Below, in pieces: positions 23,470-35,634 of a stretch of 63,369 nt of DNA. The stretch is from Alphaproteobacteria bacterium (lineage in GTDB: Bacteria > Pseudomonadota > Alphaproteobacteria > DSM-16000 > Inquilinaceae), in the NCBI GenBank assembly GCA_028281265.1, contig JANQKE010000184.1, positions 1 through 63,369 of the forward strand, written 5' to 3'. The notes beneath the pieces were generated by a model. That model had not been told where the DNA came from, ran no database searches, and was given only the letters and a program-made list of their open reading frames with translations. Numbering within the stretch: position 1 is the stretch's first letter; each line of letters opens with the position of its first letter. The position numbers and the translations under genes are program-made.

Positions 23470-24723
23470 ATGAGAACGCTCCTTCTGACCGCCGCGATCG
23501 CGTTGGCGGCTACCGGTGCCCACGCACAGACCGAGATCCGCGTCCACTACGCCATCCCGACCATCTGGGCCGACACGCAAGAGGCCCTGGCCGAGGCCTT
23601 CATGGCCGCCAACCCCGATATCGAGGTCGTCTTCGACGGACCGGCGGAGAGCTACGCCGAAGGGGTGCAGCGGCTGCTCCGCGAGTCGGTCGCCGGCACG
23701 CTGCCGGATGTCGCTTATCTCGGCCTGAACCGGTGGCGCATCCTGGAAGCCCGCGGCCTGACCCAGCCGCTCGACCCGTTCATCGGCGACGCGAGCGCGT
23801 TCGCGGCCGCCGGCTTCACCCCGGCCTTGCGGTCGCTGGGCCAGTACCGAGGTCAGCAGCACGCCCTGGCGACCTCGGCCTCCAGCCTGGTGATGTATGT
23901 GAACCCCGAACTGGTCGAACGGGCCGGCGGGTCGATGGAGGACTTCCCCACCACCTTCGACGGCGTCATCGAGCTTGCCGCCCGCATCGACGCCCTGGGG
24001 GACACCGTCGACGGCATCTGGGTCGACCGGCATGACTGGCGCTTCCAGTCGCTGCTCGGCTCCCATGGCGGCCGGCCGATGACCCCGGACGAAAGCGACA
24101 TCGCCTTCGACGACGAAGCCGGCATCGCCGCGGCCACGCTGTATCGGCGCTTCGCCGACGAGGCGGGGATGAAGAGCTACATCGACGACCAGGCCCGCCA
24201 GGCGTTTCCGGCCGGCACCTTGGGCATCATGCTGGAAAGCTCGTCCCTGCTGACCCGCTTCACCCAGGCCGCCGGCGACCGCTTCGACGTGACCGTGAAG
24301 CCGCTGCCCGTGGCCGCCGAGGATCCCGGTGCGGTCTACTTCCCCACCGGCGGCTCGGCCATCGTCATGCTGACCGACGATCCGGACAAGCAGCAGGCCG
24401 TCTGGGAGTATGTCCAGTTCGTCACCGGCCCGGAGGGCGCGCAGATCGTGGTCGAGAACACCGGCTACGCCCCGACGAACGCGCTGGTGCTCGAGGACGA
24501 GGCCTATCTCGGCGCCTTCTATGCCGACAATCCCAACGCCCTGGTCGCCCATACCCAGGTCGCCCGGTATGCCGGGCCCTGGTACGCCTACCCGGGTGCC
24601 GAAGGGGTCGCGGTGACCGATCTGATCGCCGCCGCCCTGGTCGAGGTGACGGAAGGGGCGGATCCCGAAGCCACCATCGGCGACCTGGCCGACACCCTGC
24701 GCAGCCGGCTGGGGATGAACTGA
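23470..24723 (+). CDS. Carbohydrate ABC transporter substrate-binding protein
   Basis: 417-residue periplasmic protein. The signal peptide is MRTLLLTAAIALAATGAHAQ. The mature form is a family 1 (UgpB/MalE-like) two-lobed binding protein, seen in HYAIPTIWADTQEALAEAF, GTLPDVAYLGLNRW and YFPTGGSAIVMLTDD. It closes the operon 81 bases after the second permease. The divergent DeoR regulator and the Fe-type dehydrogenase nearby fit a sugar or polyol diet, but the substrate is not determined. Confidence 0.92.
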   Translation: MRTLLLTAAIALAATGAHAQTEIRVHYAIPTIWADTQEALAEAFMAANPDIEVVFDGPAESYAEGVQRLLRESVAGTLPDVAYLGLNRWRILEARGLTQPLDPFIGDASAFAAAGFTPALRSLGQYRGQQHALATSASSLVMYVNPELVERAGGSMEDFPTTFDGVIELAARIDALGDTVDGIWVDRHDWRFQSLLGSHGGRPMTPDESDIAFDDEAGIAAATLYRRFADEAGMKSYIDDQARQAFPAGTLGIMLESSSLLTRFTQAAGDRFDVTVKPLPVAAEDPGAVYFPTGGSAIVMLTDDPDKQQAVWEYVQFVTGPEGAQIVVENTGYAPTNALVLEDEAYLGAFYADNPNALVAHTQVARYAGPWYAYPGAEGVAVTDLIAAALVEVTEGADPEATIGDLADTLRSRLGMN

Positions 24724-24742
24724 CCCGCCGCCGCCGCCCGGG

Positions 24743-24776
24743 GGGAGGAGCTGTCCGGTCTCGGCCGGGCAGCTTC
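24743..24776. terminator. Possible bidirectional terminator hairpin
   Basis: GAGGAGCTGTCCGG pairs, with a few mismatches, with CCGGGCAGCTTCCTC across a short loop, between the convergent binding-protein gene and the phoH-family gene. There is no T-run on either side, so it would be a weak or Rho-dependent stop. Confidence 0.4.
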
Positions 24777-24793
24777 CTCGCTCGGTGTGCGAC

Positions 24794-25516
24794 CTACAGC
24801 ACCGCCAGCATGTCGGCGACCAGCGGGTGGCGGACGATATCGCTTTCCGCCATCTCGATCACCGCCACCTTGGGCAGCGGGGCCAGGCGATCGGCGATAC
24901 CCGCCAGGCCGGAGATCCCCGGCAGCAGGTCGGACTGGTCGGGGTCGCCCGTGATCACCATGGTGGAGTGCCAGCCCAGCCGGGTCAGCAGCATCTTGAG
25001 CTGGCCGTAGGTGCAGTTCTGCGCCTCGTCGATCACCACATAGGCGTTGTTCAAGGTCCGGCCGCGCATATAGGCGATGGGGGCGATCTCGATGCTGCCA
25101 TCGGCGATCAGGCCCTTGAGGCGCTTGCCCCCGAGCCGGTCGTTGAGCGCGTCGTACAGCGGCCGCAGATAGGGGGCGAGCTTGTCCTCCAGCGCTCCGG
25201 GCAGGAAGCCCAGCGTCTCGCCGGCCTCGACCGCGGGGCGGGACAGAAGGATGCGGTCGACCTTGCCGGCTTCCAGAGCCTCGACCGCCTTGGCGATCGC
25301 CAGATAGGTCTTGCCGGTGCCGGCCGGTCCCAGCGCCAGCACCATCGCCTTGGTGTCGAGGGCGTGCAGCAGTGCTTGCTGGTTGGGGCTCTGCGCCTTG
25401 ACCTTGCGGACGAAGCTGCGGTCTCGGTGACCATCGTCAAGCGGCGTCCAGGGCCGATCCTCCGGGAAGAGGGGCTGGACCTTCTGGGTGCGGGGGGCAC
25501 GTGTACGCTTAGCCAT
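24794..25516 (-). CDS. PhoH-family ATPase
   Basis: 240-residue protein. Walker A is GPAGTGKTY, Walker B with the family Asp-Glu is YVVIDEAQNC, and the third family motif is VITGDPDQSDLLPG. It is short for PhoH proteins and lacks an extra N-terminal RNA-binding domain. ATG 25516 follows GAGGTCCCC, a good ribosome-binding site; an upstream frame extension from 25666 is not supported because it crosses the terminator hairpin. It has a long structured leader (see 25600-25800). PhoH proteins are RNA helicase-like ATPases often linked to phosphate starvation; the role here is unproved. Confidence 0.88.
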   Translation of the reverse strand: MAKRTRAPRTQKVQPLFPEDRPWTPLDDGHRDRSFVRKVKAQSPNQQALLHALDTKAMVLALGPAGTGKTYLAIAKAVEALEAGKVDRILLSRPAVEAGETLGFLPGALEDKLAPYLRPLYDALNDRLGGKRLKGLIADGSIEIAPIAYMRGRTLNNAYVVIDEAQNCTYGQLKMLLTRLGWHSTMVITGDPDQSDLLPGISGLAGIADRLAPLPKVAVIEMAESDIVRHPLVADMLAVL

Positions 25517-25599
25517 GGGGACCTCGTTGCTGCGGGGCGAGCAGGCGGCAGGCCGCGGTTCCCCGCCCGATCGGGGCCGCGCTGTCGAAGCGTCGAAAC

Positions 25600-25800
25600 G
25601 CAAAACGCCCCTCGCGGGTCGGCGAGGGGCGTCGATTGTGGTCGGTCCGAGCCGGCCGTCTCGCAAGCGCCGGTGCGGCCGCCAAGGCGGTCGAAGATGA
25701 ACCCCGGGTCGGCAGTTGCACTGCGGCGGCCCTCGCCTAGTGGTTCCGTCCGCCGACGGTCATGAGCAGGCTCAAGACGATTCGGCATGACACCAGGATA
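25600..25800 (-). promoter_or_regulatory. Structured phoH leader with intrinsic terminator
   Basis: The 357 bases between PhoH and MOSC contain no gene. Minus-strand positions 25630 to 25605 form a hairpin, CGCCCCTCGC (loop) GCGAGGGGCG, followed by TTTT. Upstream (25640-25790) are GC-rich pairs and the unusual string CGGAACCACTAGGCGAGG. An AT-richer stretch with TATCCT (25795-25800 region) could be a promoter. This may be an attenuator of the PhoH gene, or a small RNA. Confidence 0.5.
25605..25630 (-). terminator. Intrinsic terminator upstream of the PhoH gene
   Basis: Ten-base-pair G+C-rich stem (CGCCCCTCGC with GCGAGGGGCG, 6-base loop) followed on the minus strand by TTTT. It points leftward and lies about 90 bases before the PhoH start, so it can stop transcripts coming from MOSC or from a leader promoter. 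Confidence 0.8.
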
Positions 25801-25873
25801 CACCAATCAAGCGGTTGCTACCGGTCCTGAATGTGAAATCCCCGTGAAACGGGTCGCCGGTCGGGTCCGTCGG

Positions 25874-26647
25874 CTATGCGTCCCCCTGGTCGAGCACGGC
25901 GACCGGGTCGCCCCGCCGCACCGTCCCGGCCTCCAGCACCTGGGCGTAGACACCGCAGTCCTGATGACCGAACCCCTCTTCCAGCGCGCGCGGGATGTTG
26001 CGATCCCTGGCGCCGCTGGTGGGATCGACATTGGTGGCGGCACACCGGTCGATGCGTTCGACGATGCGCACAACGGCCTCGCCGATCCGCACGGTCTTGC
26101 CGATCCAGCCGAACTCGGCCCACGGATCGGCCCCCGCGATCAGCAGATTGCCGCGGAACCGCAGCGCGTCCACGGGCTTGCGGACCACCCGTTCGACGTC
26201 CTGGACGGTGGCTCGGTTGATGATCGAGATCAGCGGGTCGCGCTTGTCGGTGAAGCTGATCCCGGGCGCTTCGACGATCTTCGGCGTGCCCAGGGCCTCC
26301 CTACCCAGATAAGCGGACAGGAACTGGCTGATCAGATCTCGGCCGACCTGGGAGTTGAGGTCGCCGCCGGCGACCCGGCGTCCGTCCCGCTGGATCGTCA
26401 ACTGCCCCGTCGCGTGATCGAGCCGGGTGTCCAGTGCTGCCAATCGCTCGTTGGTCATCAGCATCAGGAACTGCCGCTTCGAATGCCATTGCGGATCGGC
26501 GGCGTCGAACCGGCTGGCGCCATGGGCGATGGCGTAGCGGCGGTCACCGGGCACGGCGTCGCCGGCGCGCAGCGCGATCGCCTCCAGCGGTTCGTGCGAC
26601 AGCCCCTTGATCGGGTACCGGTGGATATCGGAGACGGTGATAGTCAT
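25874..26647 (-). CDS. MOSC-domain protein
   Basis: 257-residue protein with an N-terminal MOSC_N-like beta-barrel (HRYPIKGLSHEPLEAIALR, about 8-26) and a MOSC domain (about 120-250) with GNLLIAGADPWAEFGWIG and DRCAATNVDP, whose Cys is the usual position for sulphur or molybdenum cofactor handling in this family. Family members act as sulphur carriers or as Moco-dependent reductases. No molybdopterin genes lie nearby, so the function stays general. It reads leftward into the PhoH leader. Confidence 0.85.
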   Translation of the reverse strand: MTITVSDIHRYPIKGLSHEPLEAIALRAGDAVPGDRRYAIAHGASRFDAADPQWHSKRQFLMLMTNERLAALDTRLDHATGQLTIQRDGRRVAGGDLNSQVGRDLISQFLSAYLGREALGTPKIVEAPGISFTDKRDPLISIINRATVQDVERVVRKPVDALRFRGNLLIAGADPWAEFGWIGKTVRIGEAVVRIVERIDRCAATNVDPTSGARDRNIPRALEEGFGHQDCGVYAQVLEAGTVRRGDPVAVLDQGDA

Positions 26648-26710
26648 CCCGGCAGCTTATCGGCCGGGTCGGATGGACGGGTCAATGCGCCGCGGTGTCG
26701 GCGGGTCACG

Positions 26711-27613
26711 TCACGCGCCCGGCGTCGTCGCCCAGTCGTTCAGCGCCCAATCATAGGCCGTCCGGTCGTAGCCGCGCCGTCCGGCCAGTCGGCCGGCCAG
26801 ATCGGGTGCGGCATAGCGGCGCAGATGGTCGAGCACGCCGGCTTCGGTGCCGCCAAAATCCTCGTCGAACCACCGGTAGATCGATGACACGGTCAAGGAG
26901 CGGCCGGCCCATCGCGCGCCACGGGGGTCGTTGACATAGGCGCGGGCGCCGTTGTCGAGCAGGGCCTCGCCATTGCCGGGAACGAAGGCCTCGGCCGCCA
27001 GATTGGGGCACCCGATGGCCGCGCAGTTGACCGCATAGTGGATCCGCGGGTCCTGGTTCCAGATGGGCCGCAGGATCCGGTGTTCGATGTCGTCGAGGCT
27101 GAGAGGCTCGCCCGCGATCACGACCAGTTTCGCGCCCCAAGGGCCGTTGGCGAACAGACCGGGCGAGATGTCGATATCGCGGATGCTGCCGACGGGATAG
27201 GCGTCCAAGACCGTATCGACCGTCACGAGATTGTAGAGATTGACCCAGAACGCGAACTGCCAGGTCCGGTCCAAGCCGTCGACATCGACCTCCGACCAGT
27301 CGTCGATCAGCCGGCGTACACGGTCGCGGTCGCGTATCGCTGCGCGGTAGTCGATCCGGGCGACGCCGTCCCGGTCCATCCGGCGGTAGGTGGTCAGCCA
27401 GGATGACCAGCCGCCGAAATCCACGATCGCGGTCGATTGCGGCCGGTGTTCCAGCCAGCGATCCCACAGATCGGGCCGCGGTGCCGCCACCGCCGCCGCC
27501 GACAGCCCCCCGCCGGCGGCAAGGGCCGTCCCCGCGACAAGCGCGCGCCTGGTGATCCGGGGCCGGACGGTGGTCGTCTCGCCACCGGGGGGGCGGGCAG
27601 GACGCTCGACCAT
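26711..27613 (-). CDS. DUF547 protein with twin-arginine-like signal
   Basis: 300-residue protein. The N-terminus RITRRALVAGTALAAGGGLS is a twin-arginine-like export signal, and the DUF547 domain fills the rest: FAFWVNLYNLVTV, SIRDIDISPGLF, IEHRILRPIW, VNCAAIGCPNLAAEAF. The two cysteines CAAIGC are conserved in the family. DUF547 proteins resemble cysteine proteases or transglutaminases, but no enzyme activity has been proven for most. It follows the secreted protein gene by two bases on the same strand, so they form an operon. Confidence 0.85.
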   Translation of the reverse strand: MVERPARPPGGETTTVRPRITRRALVAGTALAAGGGLSAAAVAAPRPDLWDRWLEHRPQSTAIVDFGGWSSWLTTYRRMDRDGVARIDYRAAIRDRDRVRRLIDDWSEVDVDGLDRTWQFAFWVNLYNLVTVDTVLDAYPVGSIRDIDISPGLFANGPWGAKLVVIAGEPLSLDDIEHRILRPIWNQDPRIHYAVNCAAIGCPNLAAEAFVPGNGEALLDNGARAYVNDPRGARWAGRSLTVSSIYRWFDEDFGGTEAGVLDHLRRYAAPDLAGRLAGRRGYDRTAYDWALNDWATTPGA

Positions 27614-27615
27614 GG

Positions 27616-28173
27616 TCAGCAGCCGGACCGATAGCGTGCCCGGCCGGCACTGTCGGCGATATAGGCCGCCAGAGCGTCCGGTTCGGCATCGATCAGGTAG
27701 TCGAAGCGGCGGGACAGGATCCGGCAATAGGTCGGGGCCGACAGCCGGCGCAGACGATCGGCCTCCTCGTTCGCCATCCGGGTCCGGTAGGTGTTGAAGG
27801 CCGCGACCCCGTCGCCGCCGACGCTGAACGCGGTCTCCAGATCCTCCTGGCTGTCGATGATCAGATCGGCGTGGCGCTGATTGAACCGGCGGTACTGCAG
27901 ATAGAGGTCGCCGTCGCCGACACCGAACGCGGCATCGCAGGCAAGCGACGTGACCAGCAGCTCGGTATGCAGCCGCATGAACTGGTCCGCTTCGGCACGA
28001 TCGGCCGGTGCGCACAGTCCCCGCCGCTCGGGCGGGGCCGGCAGGTTCATCAGTTGCTCCAGCGTTTCGACCGTGCCGGGTTGGCTGGCGGTCGTCTGCG
28101 CCAGGACGGCTGGTGCCGGAGCCGCCATGGCGATCGCCATGACGGCGAGAAGCGACACGATGCGGGCAAGCAT
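27616..28173 (-). CDS. Secreted protein of unknown function
   Basis: 185-residue protein with signal peptide MLARIVSLLAVMAIAMAAPAPAVLAQ. The mature part is helical and rich in Arg, with a few scattered cysteines (e.g. LCAPAD, LACDAAFG, YCRILS and the final GC). I do not recognise the family. It precedes the DUF547 gene by 2 bases, so the pair is probably one periplasmic unit. The ATG at 28173 is preceded by the 18-base-pair hairpin at 28199-28244. Confidence 0.6.
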   Translation of the reverse strand: MLARIVSLLAVMAIAMAAPAPAVLAQTTASQPGTVETLEQLMNLPAPPERRGLCAPADRAEADQFMRLHTELLVTSLACDAAFGVGDGDLYLQYRRFNQRHADLIIDSQEDLETAFSVGGDGVAAFNTYRTRMANEEADRLRRLSAPTYCRILSRRFDYLIDAEPDALAAYIADSAGRARYRSGC

Positions 28174-28198
28174 GGGGGAACCTGTCGTGTGGATTGAA

Positions 28199-28244
28199 CC
28201 GATGCGCAGGGCCCGCCCATTTCCGCGCGGGCCCTGCGCATCGG
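28199..28244. terminator. Perfect 18-bp hairpin between sucB and the secreted-protein gene
   Basis: CCGATGCGCAGGGCCCGC at 28199-28216 is the exact complement of 28227-28244, with a 10-base loop. It has no T-run but lies directly after the sucB terminator, upstream of the secreted-protein gene. It may be a second stop or a 5' leader hairpin. Confidence 0.5.
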
Positions 28245-28298
28245 TCCGGAGGTAGTGGACCGGCGGCACGCCGTCCACCACCTCACCAGGATGTCACG

Positions 28299-28327
28299 AA
28301 AACGCCCCGATCGTGATCGATCGGGGC
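28299..28327 (-). terminator. Rho-independent terminator of sucB
   Basis: On the minus strand, GCCCCGATC pairs with GATCGGGGC (positions 28319-28327 and 28304-28312), with a 6-base loop, followed by TTTT (28299-28302). It lies 36 bases after the sucB stop codon. Confidence 0.85.
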
Positions 28328-28362
28328 ATCCCGTCCATCCGTTCCGGTGACCGCGGTCCGGG

Positions 28363-29916
28363 TCACACCCCGATCAGCAGGCGGCCGGGGTCTTCGATCG
28401 CCTCCTTGATCCGGACCAGGAAGGTGACCGCTTCCTTGCCGTCGATGATGCGATGATCGTAGCTCAAGGCGAGATACATCATCGGCCGGATATCGACCTT
28501 GCCGTTCACCGCCATTGGCCGCTCCTGGATCTTGTGCATGGCCAGGATGGCCGATTGCGGCGGGTTGAGGATCGGTGTGGACATCAACGAGCCGTAGACG
28601 CCGCCATTGGTGATGGTGAAGGTGCCGCCGGTCATCTCCGCCATCGTCAGCTTGCCGTCGCGGGCCTTGCGGGCGTAGTCGCCGATGCCCTTCTCGATCT
28701 CGGCAAAACTCAACCGGTCGCAATCGCGCACGACCGGGACCACCAGGCCCTGGGGCGAGCCGACCGCGACGCCGATATCGTAGTAGTTCTTGTACACCAT
28801 ATCGGTGCCGTCGATCTCGGCATTGACCGCCGGCAGTTCCTGCAGGGCCGAAACGGCGGCCTTGACGAAGAACGACATGAAGCCGATGCGCACGCCGTGA
28901 CGCTTCTCGAACCGTTCCTTGTACTGGGTCCGCATCGCCATCAGGGCCGACATATCCACCTCGTTGAAGGTGGTCAGCATCGCCGCGGTATTCTGCGCCT
29001 CCTTCAGGCGCCGGGCGATGGTCTGGCGCAGCTTGGACATCCGCACCCGCTCTTCCCGGTCCTTTTGCGGCCGGGGCGGGCTTTCGGGTCGTTCATAGGC
29101 CGGGATCTCGATGGCGACGGACGCGGATGCCGGGCCGGGAGCGGGGGAGGCGGCTTTGCCGCCCCGGTCCAGAAAGGCCTGAACATCTTCCTTGAGGACG
29201 CGGCCGCCCTTGCCGGTGCCCGCGATCGCGGCCGCATCGAGGTCGTGATCCGCGATCATCTTGGCGGCGGCCGGCATGACGGCGGCGTCGCGGCCGCCGG
29301 AGCTCGATGGGGCCGCCGCCGGGGCGGATGCGGCCGGGGCCGAGGCCGCCGCTGCTGCACCGCCGGTCGAGATGATGGCGATCAGCGCGCCGATCTCCAC
29401 CGTGTCGCCTTCCTGCGCCTTGAGCTCGGACAGCACGCCGGCCTGCGGCGCGTTGACCTCCATGGTCGCCTTTTCGGTCTCCAGCTCGACGATCGGCTCG
29501 TCCCGCGCCACCGTGTCTCCGGCCTTCTTGAGCCATTGGCCGATGGTCGCTTCGGTTACCGATTCGCCCAAGGACGGCACGGTGACCTCGACCGACGCGC
29601 CGTCTCCGGCGGATGCGGCCGCGCTGGCCGGTGCCGGTGCCGGGCTCGACGCCGGGGCTTCGGCCTTCGTACCCGATGCGGCACCGTCGGCGATCACGCC
29701 TAAAAGGGCATTCACCTCGACCGTGTCGCCTTCGTTGGCGGCAACGGTCTCCAGGACGCCGTCGGTCGGGGCGTTGACCTCCAACGTGACCTTGTCGGTC
29801 TCCAGCTCGACGATCGGCTCGTCCCGGCTGACCGGGTCCCCGGGCTTCTTGAGCCATTGGGCGACCATCGCCTCGGTGACCGATTCGCCCAGGGCGGGGA
29901 CCTTGATATCCACCAT
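28363..29916 (-). CDS. sucB: Dihydrolipoyl succinyltransferase (E2 of 2-oxoglutarate dehydrogenase), two lipoyl domains
   Basis: 517-residue E2 enzyme that transfers succinyl groups from lipoamide to CoA. Two lipoyl domains occur in tandem, at about 1-80 and 105-185, each with a lipoylated lysine in ETDKVTLEV and ETEKATMEV. Pro/Ala-rich linkers follow, then an E1/E3-binding domain (about 215-260, [20 protein letters not shown]) and the catalytic domain (about 290-515) with [16 protein letters not shown], including the catalytic His. The usual alphaproteobacterial SucB has one lipoyl domain. ATG 29916 lies just after sucA. Confidence 0.93.
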   Translation of the reverse strand: MVDIKVPALGESVTEAMVAQWLKKPGDPVSRDEPIVELETDKVTLEVNAPTDGVLETVAANEGDTVEVNALLGVIADGAASGTKAEAPASSPAPAPASAAASAGDGASVEVTVPSLGESVTEATIGQWLKKAGDTVARDEPIVELETEKATMEVNAPQAGVLSELKAQEGDTVEIGALIAIISTGGAAAAASAPAASAPAAAPSSSGGRDAAVMPAAAKMIADHDLDAAAIAGTGKGGRVLKEDVQAFLDRGGKAASPAPGPASASVAIEIPAYERPESPPRPQKDREERVRMSKLRQTIARRLKEAQNTAAMLTTFNEVDMSALMAMRTQYKERFEKRHGVRIGFMSFFVKAAVSALQELPAVNAEIDGTDMVYKNYYDIGVAVGSPQGLVVPVVRDCDRLSFAEIEKGIGDYARKARDGKLTMAEMTGGTFTITNGGVYGSLMSTPILNPPQSAILAMHKIQERPMAVNGKVDIRPMMYLALSYDHRIIDGKEAVTFLVRIKEAIEDPGRLLIGV

Positions 29917-29972
29917 CGTGGAAGACCTTTTTGTTGGTTCGACTGCTTGCGGCGTGCGGGAAGGAGAGCCGG

Positions 29973-32912
<2,940 letters not shown>

Positions 32913-33153
32913 GGTCGCCTGGGTGGTCGCGCCGGGCGCGCGGAAAGCTGGGCCCGGGTCTCTACAAGACTGGTGACGAAGGGCCGGGGCGTCAGCATCC
33001 ATCGGATGCGCGAGGTCACACCCCGACCGACCCCCCGCGGCGGCGGGTCGCCCGGGGGATCGGGCCGGACCCTACGCCCGTGCCGGTCCGCAGAAAAGGC
33101 CTAAGCCACCCCCCTTTCGGCCAAATCCCGGTGATCGCCGCACCCGGCGCAGG

Positions 33154-33852
33154 TCAGCCGTCCCGCGGACGCAAATAGGCGGTGGATTTCCACTCGATCC
33201 ACTTCAAGCCCCGCGTGAGCAGCAAGGTGATGACCAGATAGATCAGGCCGACGGCGACATAGGCCGAAACCGGATCGAAGGTCCGGCTGGCGATCCGGCC
33301 TGCAAGCCCGGTCATCTCCATCAGCGTGATCGTGCTTGCCAGGGCGGTTGCGTGCAGCATCAGCACGACCTCGTTGGAATAGGCCGGCAAAGCCTGGCGG
33401 ATCGCCAATGGCAGGACGATCCGGCGGAACACCGTCACCCGGCTCATGCCGCACGCCCGTGCGGCCTCGATCTGGCCGTGCGGCACCGATTGGATGCCGC
33501 CGCGGATCATCTCGCTGGTATAGGCGGCCGTGTTGAAGGTCAGCGCGGTGATCGCGCACCAGAACGGCTCCCGGAAGAACTGCCACAGCCCGACCGCCTG
33601 CAGTTCCGGCCGGAACTGACCCAAGCCGTAGTAGATCAGGAAGAACTGCACCAGCAGCGGGGTGGAGCGGAAGAAGTAGACGAAGGCGTAGGCGGCGTGT
33701 GCGACCCCCGGGATGCCGCTCAACCGCATCAGCGCGATCAGTACGGCGAAGACCAGGCCGACCGCCAGCGACAGGAACAGCAGTTCCAGCGTCAGCCGCA
33801 GCCCCTGTTCGATCAGCAGGGGAATGGCGTCGAGGATGACGGTGACGTCCAT
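33154..33852 (-). CDS. Polar amino acid ABC transporter permease (HisM type)
   Basis: 232-residue permease with about five helices, the first at about 14-36. The EAA loop is ARACGMSRVTVFRRIVLPLA. Together with the HisQ-type permease (33866-34573), the binding protein and the ATPase it forms a polar amino acid importer. It starts 13 bases after the HisQ-type gene and ends this operon. Confidence 0.92.
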   Translation of the reverse strand: MDVTVILDAIPLLIEQGLRLTLELLFLSLAVGLVFAVLIALMRLSGIPGVAHAAYAFVYFFRSTPLLVQFFLIYYGLGQFRPELQAVGLWQFFREPFWCAITALTFNTAAYTSEMIRGGIQSVPHGQIEAARACGMSRVTVFRRIVLPLAIRQALPAYSNEVVLMLHATALASTITLMEMTGLAGRIASRTFDPVSAYVAVGLIYLVITLLLTRGLKWIEWKSTAYLRPRDG

Positions 33853-33865
33853 CGCGGCCTCCGCC

Positions 33866-34573
33866 TCAGGCTCGGCGCACGCCGCGGCTGAAGCGCCGCT
33901 CGGCCACGTCGAACAACCGGTTGGTGACCGCGCTGACGACGAGATACAGCAGTGCCGCGGCGAGGAAGAAGGTGAACGGTTCGCGCGTCGAGTTGCCGGC
34001 GACGAAGGCCTGGCGCATCAGGTCGGTCAGCCCCATCACGGAGATCAGCGAGGTATCCTTCAGGGTGAGCTGCCAGACATTGCCGAGGCTCGGCAGCGCG
34101 ATCCGCAGCAACAGCGGCAGCGTAATCCGCCGGAAGATCAGCCGGGGCGGCATGCCGAAGGCCCGTGCCGCCTCGATCTGACCGGCGGGGATCGCGACCA
34201 GGGCGCCCCGGATCGCCTCGGTCGAATAGGCGCCCGACAACAGGCCGATGGCGATGACGCCCATGGTGAACGCGTCGAGAAACACCTGTCCGGTGTAGCC
34301 GAACGCATCCAGGGCGGAGCCGATCGCCGCCTCCAGCCCGAAGAAGATGATGAACACCAGGACCAGGGTCGGAATGCCCCGGACGACCGTGGTGTAGCCT
34401 TCGGCCAGCAACCGGATGCCGCGGCGGCCGGACAGCTTGCCGAACGCCCCGATCAAACCCAGGACGATGCCCAGAAGGTAGGACAGAACGGCCAGGGCCA
34501 CCGTGGTGACCAGGCCGCGCAGGAGCTCGTCCCCCCAGCCGGTGTCTCCGAGGGTCAGTAAGGCGAAGTCCAT
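33866..34573 (-). CDS. Polar amino acid ABC transporter permease (HisQ type)
   Basis: 235-residue permease with helices beginning near 18-45. The EAA loop is ARAFGMPPRLIFRRITLPLL. HisQ/HisM-type permeases pair to form the channel. The gene is separated from the binding protein gene by a hairpin (34617-34640). Confidence 0.92.
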   Translation of the reverse strand: MDFALLTLGDTGWGDELLRGLVTTVALAVLSYLLGIVLGLIGAFGKLSGRRGIRLLAEGYTTVVRGIPTLVLVFIIFFGLEAAIGSALDAFGYTGQVFLDAFTMGVIAIGLLSGAYSTEAIRGALVAIPAGQIEAARAFGMPPRLIFRRITLPLLLRIALPSLGNVWQLTLKDTSLISVMGLTDLMRQAFVAGNSTREPFTFFLAAALLYLVVSAVTNRLFDVAERRFSRGVRRA

Positions 34574-34616
34574 TGGCGGTCGGGGAGCACAAGCCCAACG
34601 GGCGTGAAGAACGAAA

Positions 34617-34640
34617 GGGTCGGCCCGGTCGGGCCGACCC
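34617..34640 (-). terminator. Partial terminator between binding protein and permease genes
   Basis: Perfect 10-bp stem GGGTCGGCCC/GGGCCGACCC with a 4-base loop, followed on the minus strand by TTTCGTTCTT. It lies after the binding-protein stop, where a weak stop would leave more binding protein than permease mRNA, as known for many ABC operons. Confidence 0.6.
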
Positions 34641-34670
34641 GAAGCGATGCGATGGGATCGGGGCTGCGGC

Positions 34671-35477
34671 TTACTGGATGATCCCCATCGAAATGTCGGA
34701 ACCGAACCATTCCGTAGTCATCGCCGCCAGCGTCCCGTCTTCCTTCATGGAGACGATCGCGGCGTCGAACGCTTCCCGCAAGGCGTCGTCGTCCTGACGG
34801 AAGGCCATGCCGACCCCTTCACCGAACACCGGGAAGTCGGCACCGGTCAGCCGCGGCCCGAACAGGGCGAAGTCCTGACCGTCCTCGGACGCCAGGAACG
34901 GCTCGAACCCGCTGAGGTCGGCGACCGCCAGATCGATCCGGCCGGCGACCAGGTCGAGATTGGCGAGGTCCACCGTCTCGTAGATCCGCACATCGGCGTT
35001 GGGCAGCTCTTGCTCGACGAAGTTGAGGTGGATGGTCGCCGCCTGCACGCCGACCGACAGGCCGTTATCGTCGATATAGGCGAGGGTCTCGTCGATACCG
35101 GTCAGTTCCATCAAGGGGCCGCCCCGCTCGGCCACGAAGACGGCCGGCGTGGTCACATAGCCCTGGCTGAAGTCGACCCGCTGCTTGCGCTCCTCGGTGA
35201 TCGACATCCCGGCGATGATGGCGTCGTAGCGGCCGTTGAGCAGGGCCGGGATGATGCCGTCCCAGTCCTGGGCGACGAACTCGCACTCGAAACCGGCCCG
35301 CGCGCACAACTCGAGACCGAACTCGATCTCGAAGCCGACCAGTTCTCCGGCCTCGTTGGTGAAGTTGTAGGGCGGGTAGGCGCCTTCGGTCCCCAGCCGA
35401 ACCACGTCTTGGGCGGATGCCAGACCGGCGGTAAGGGCGAGGGACGCAGCACCGCCGAGAGCGAGCAGGAATTTCAT
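34671..35477 (-). CDS. Polar amino acid ABC transporter substrate-binding protein (LAO/HisJ type)
   Basis: 268-residue periplasmic protein with signal peptide MKFLLALGGAASLALTAGLASAQ. It shows the HisJ-type blocks RLGTEGAYPPYNFTNEAGEL, GFEIEFGLELC, DWDGIIPALLNGRYDAI, MSITEERKQRVDFSQGY and MKEDGTLAAM. The binding spectrum is probably histidine, arginine, lysine, ornithine or opine-like. The gene is second in the operon, after the ATPase. Confidence 0.92.
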   Translation of the reverse strand: MKFLLALGGAASLALTAGLASAQDVVRLGTEGAYPPYNFTNEAGELVGFEIEFGLELCARAGFECEFVAQDWDGIIPALLNGRYDAIIAGMSITEERKQRVDFSQGYVTTPAVFVAERGGPLMELTGIDETLAYIDDNGLSVGVQAATIHLNFVEQELPNADVRIYETVDLANLDLVAGRIDLAVADLSGFEPFLASEDGQDFALFGPRLTGADFPVFGEGVGMAFRQDDDALREAFDAAIVSMKEDGTLAAMTTEWFGSDISMGIIQ

Positions 35478-35634
35478 CGGGAAAGCCTCCGTTTGGACGT
35501 ATGTGTTTACCGGCTGGTCGAATGCGAGGGACGGCCGGGACCGACCTTGTCGCCAGGGCCCGGAGTCGGGGGAATTAGTCCGCTTGTCTGACCATCGGTC
35601 AAGGCACCGAACGATCCGGAAGGGCGAAAAACGC

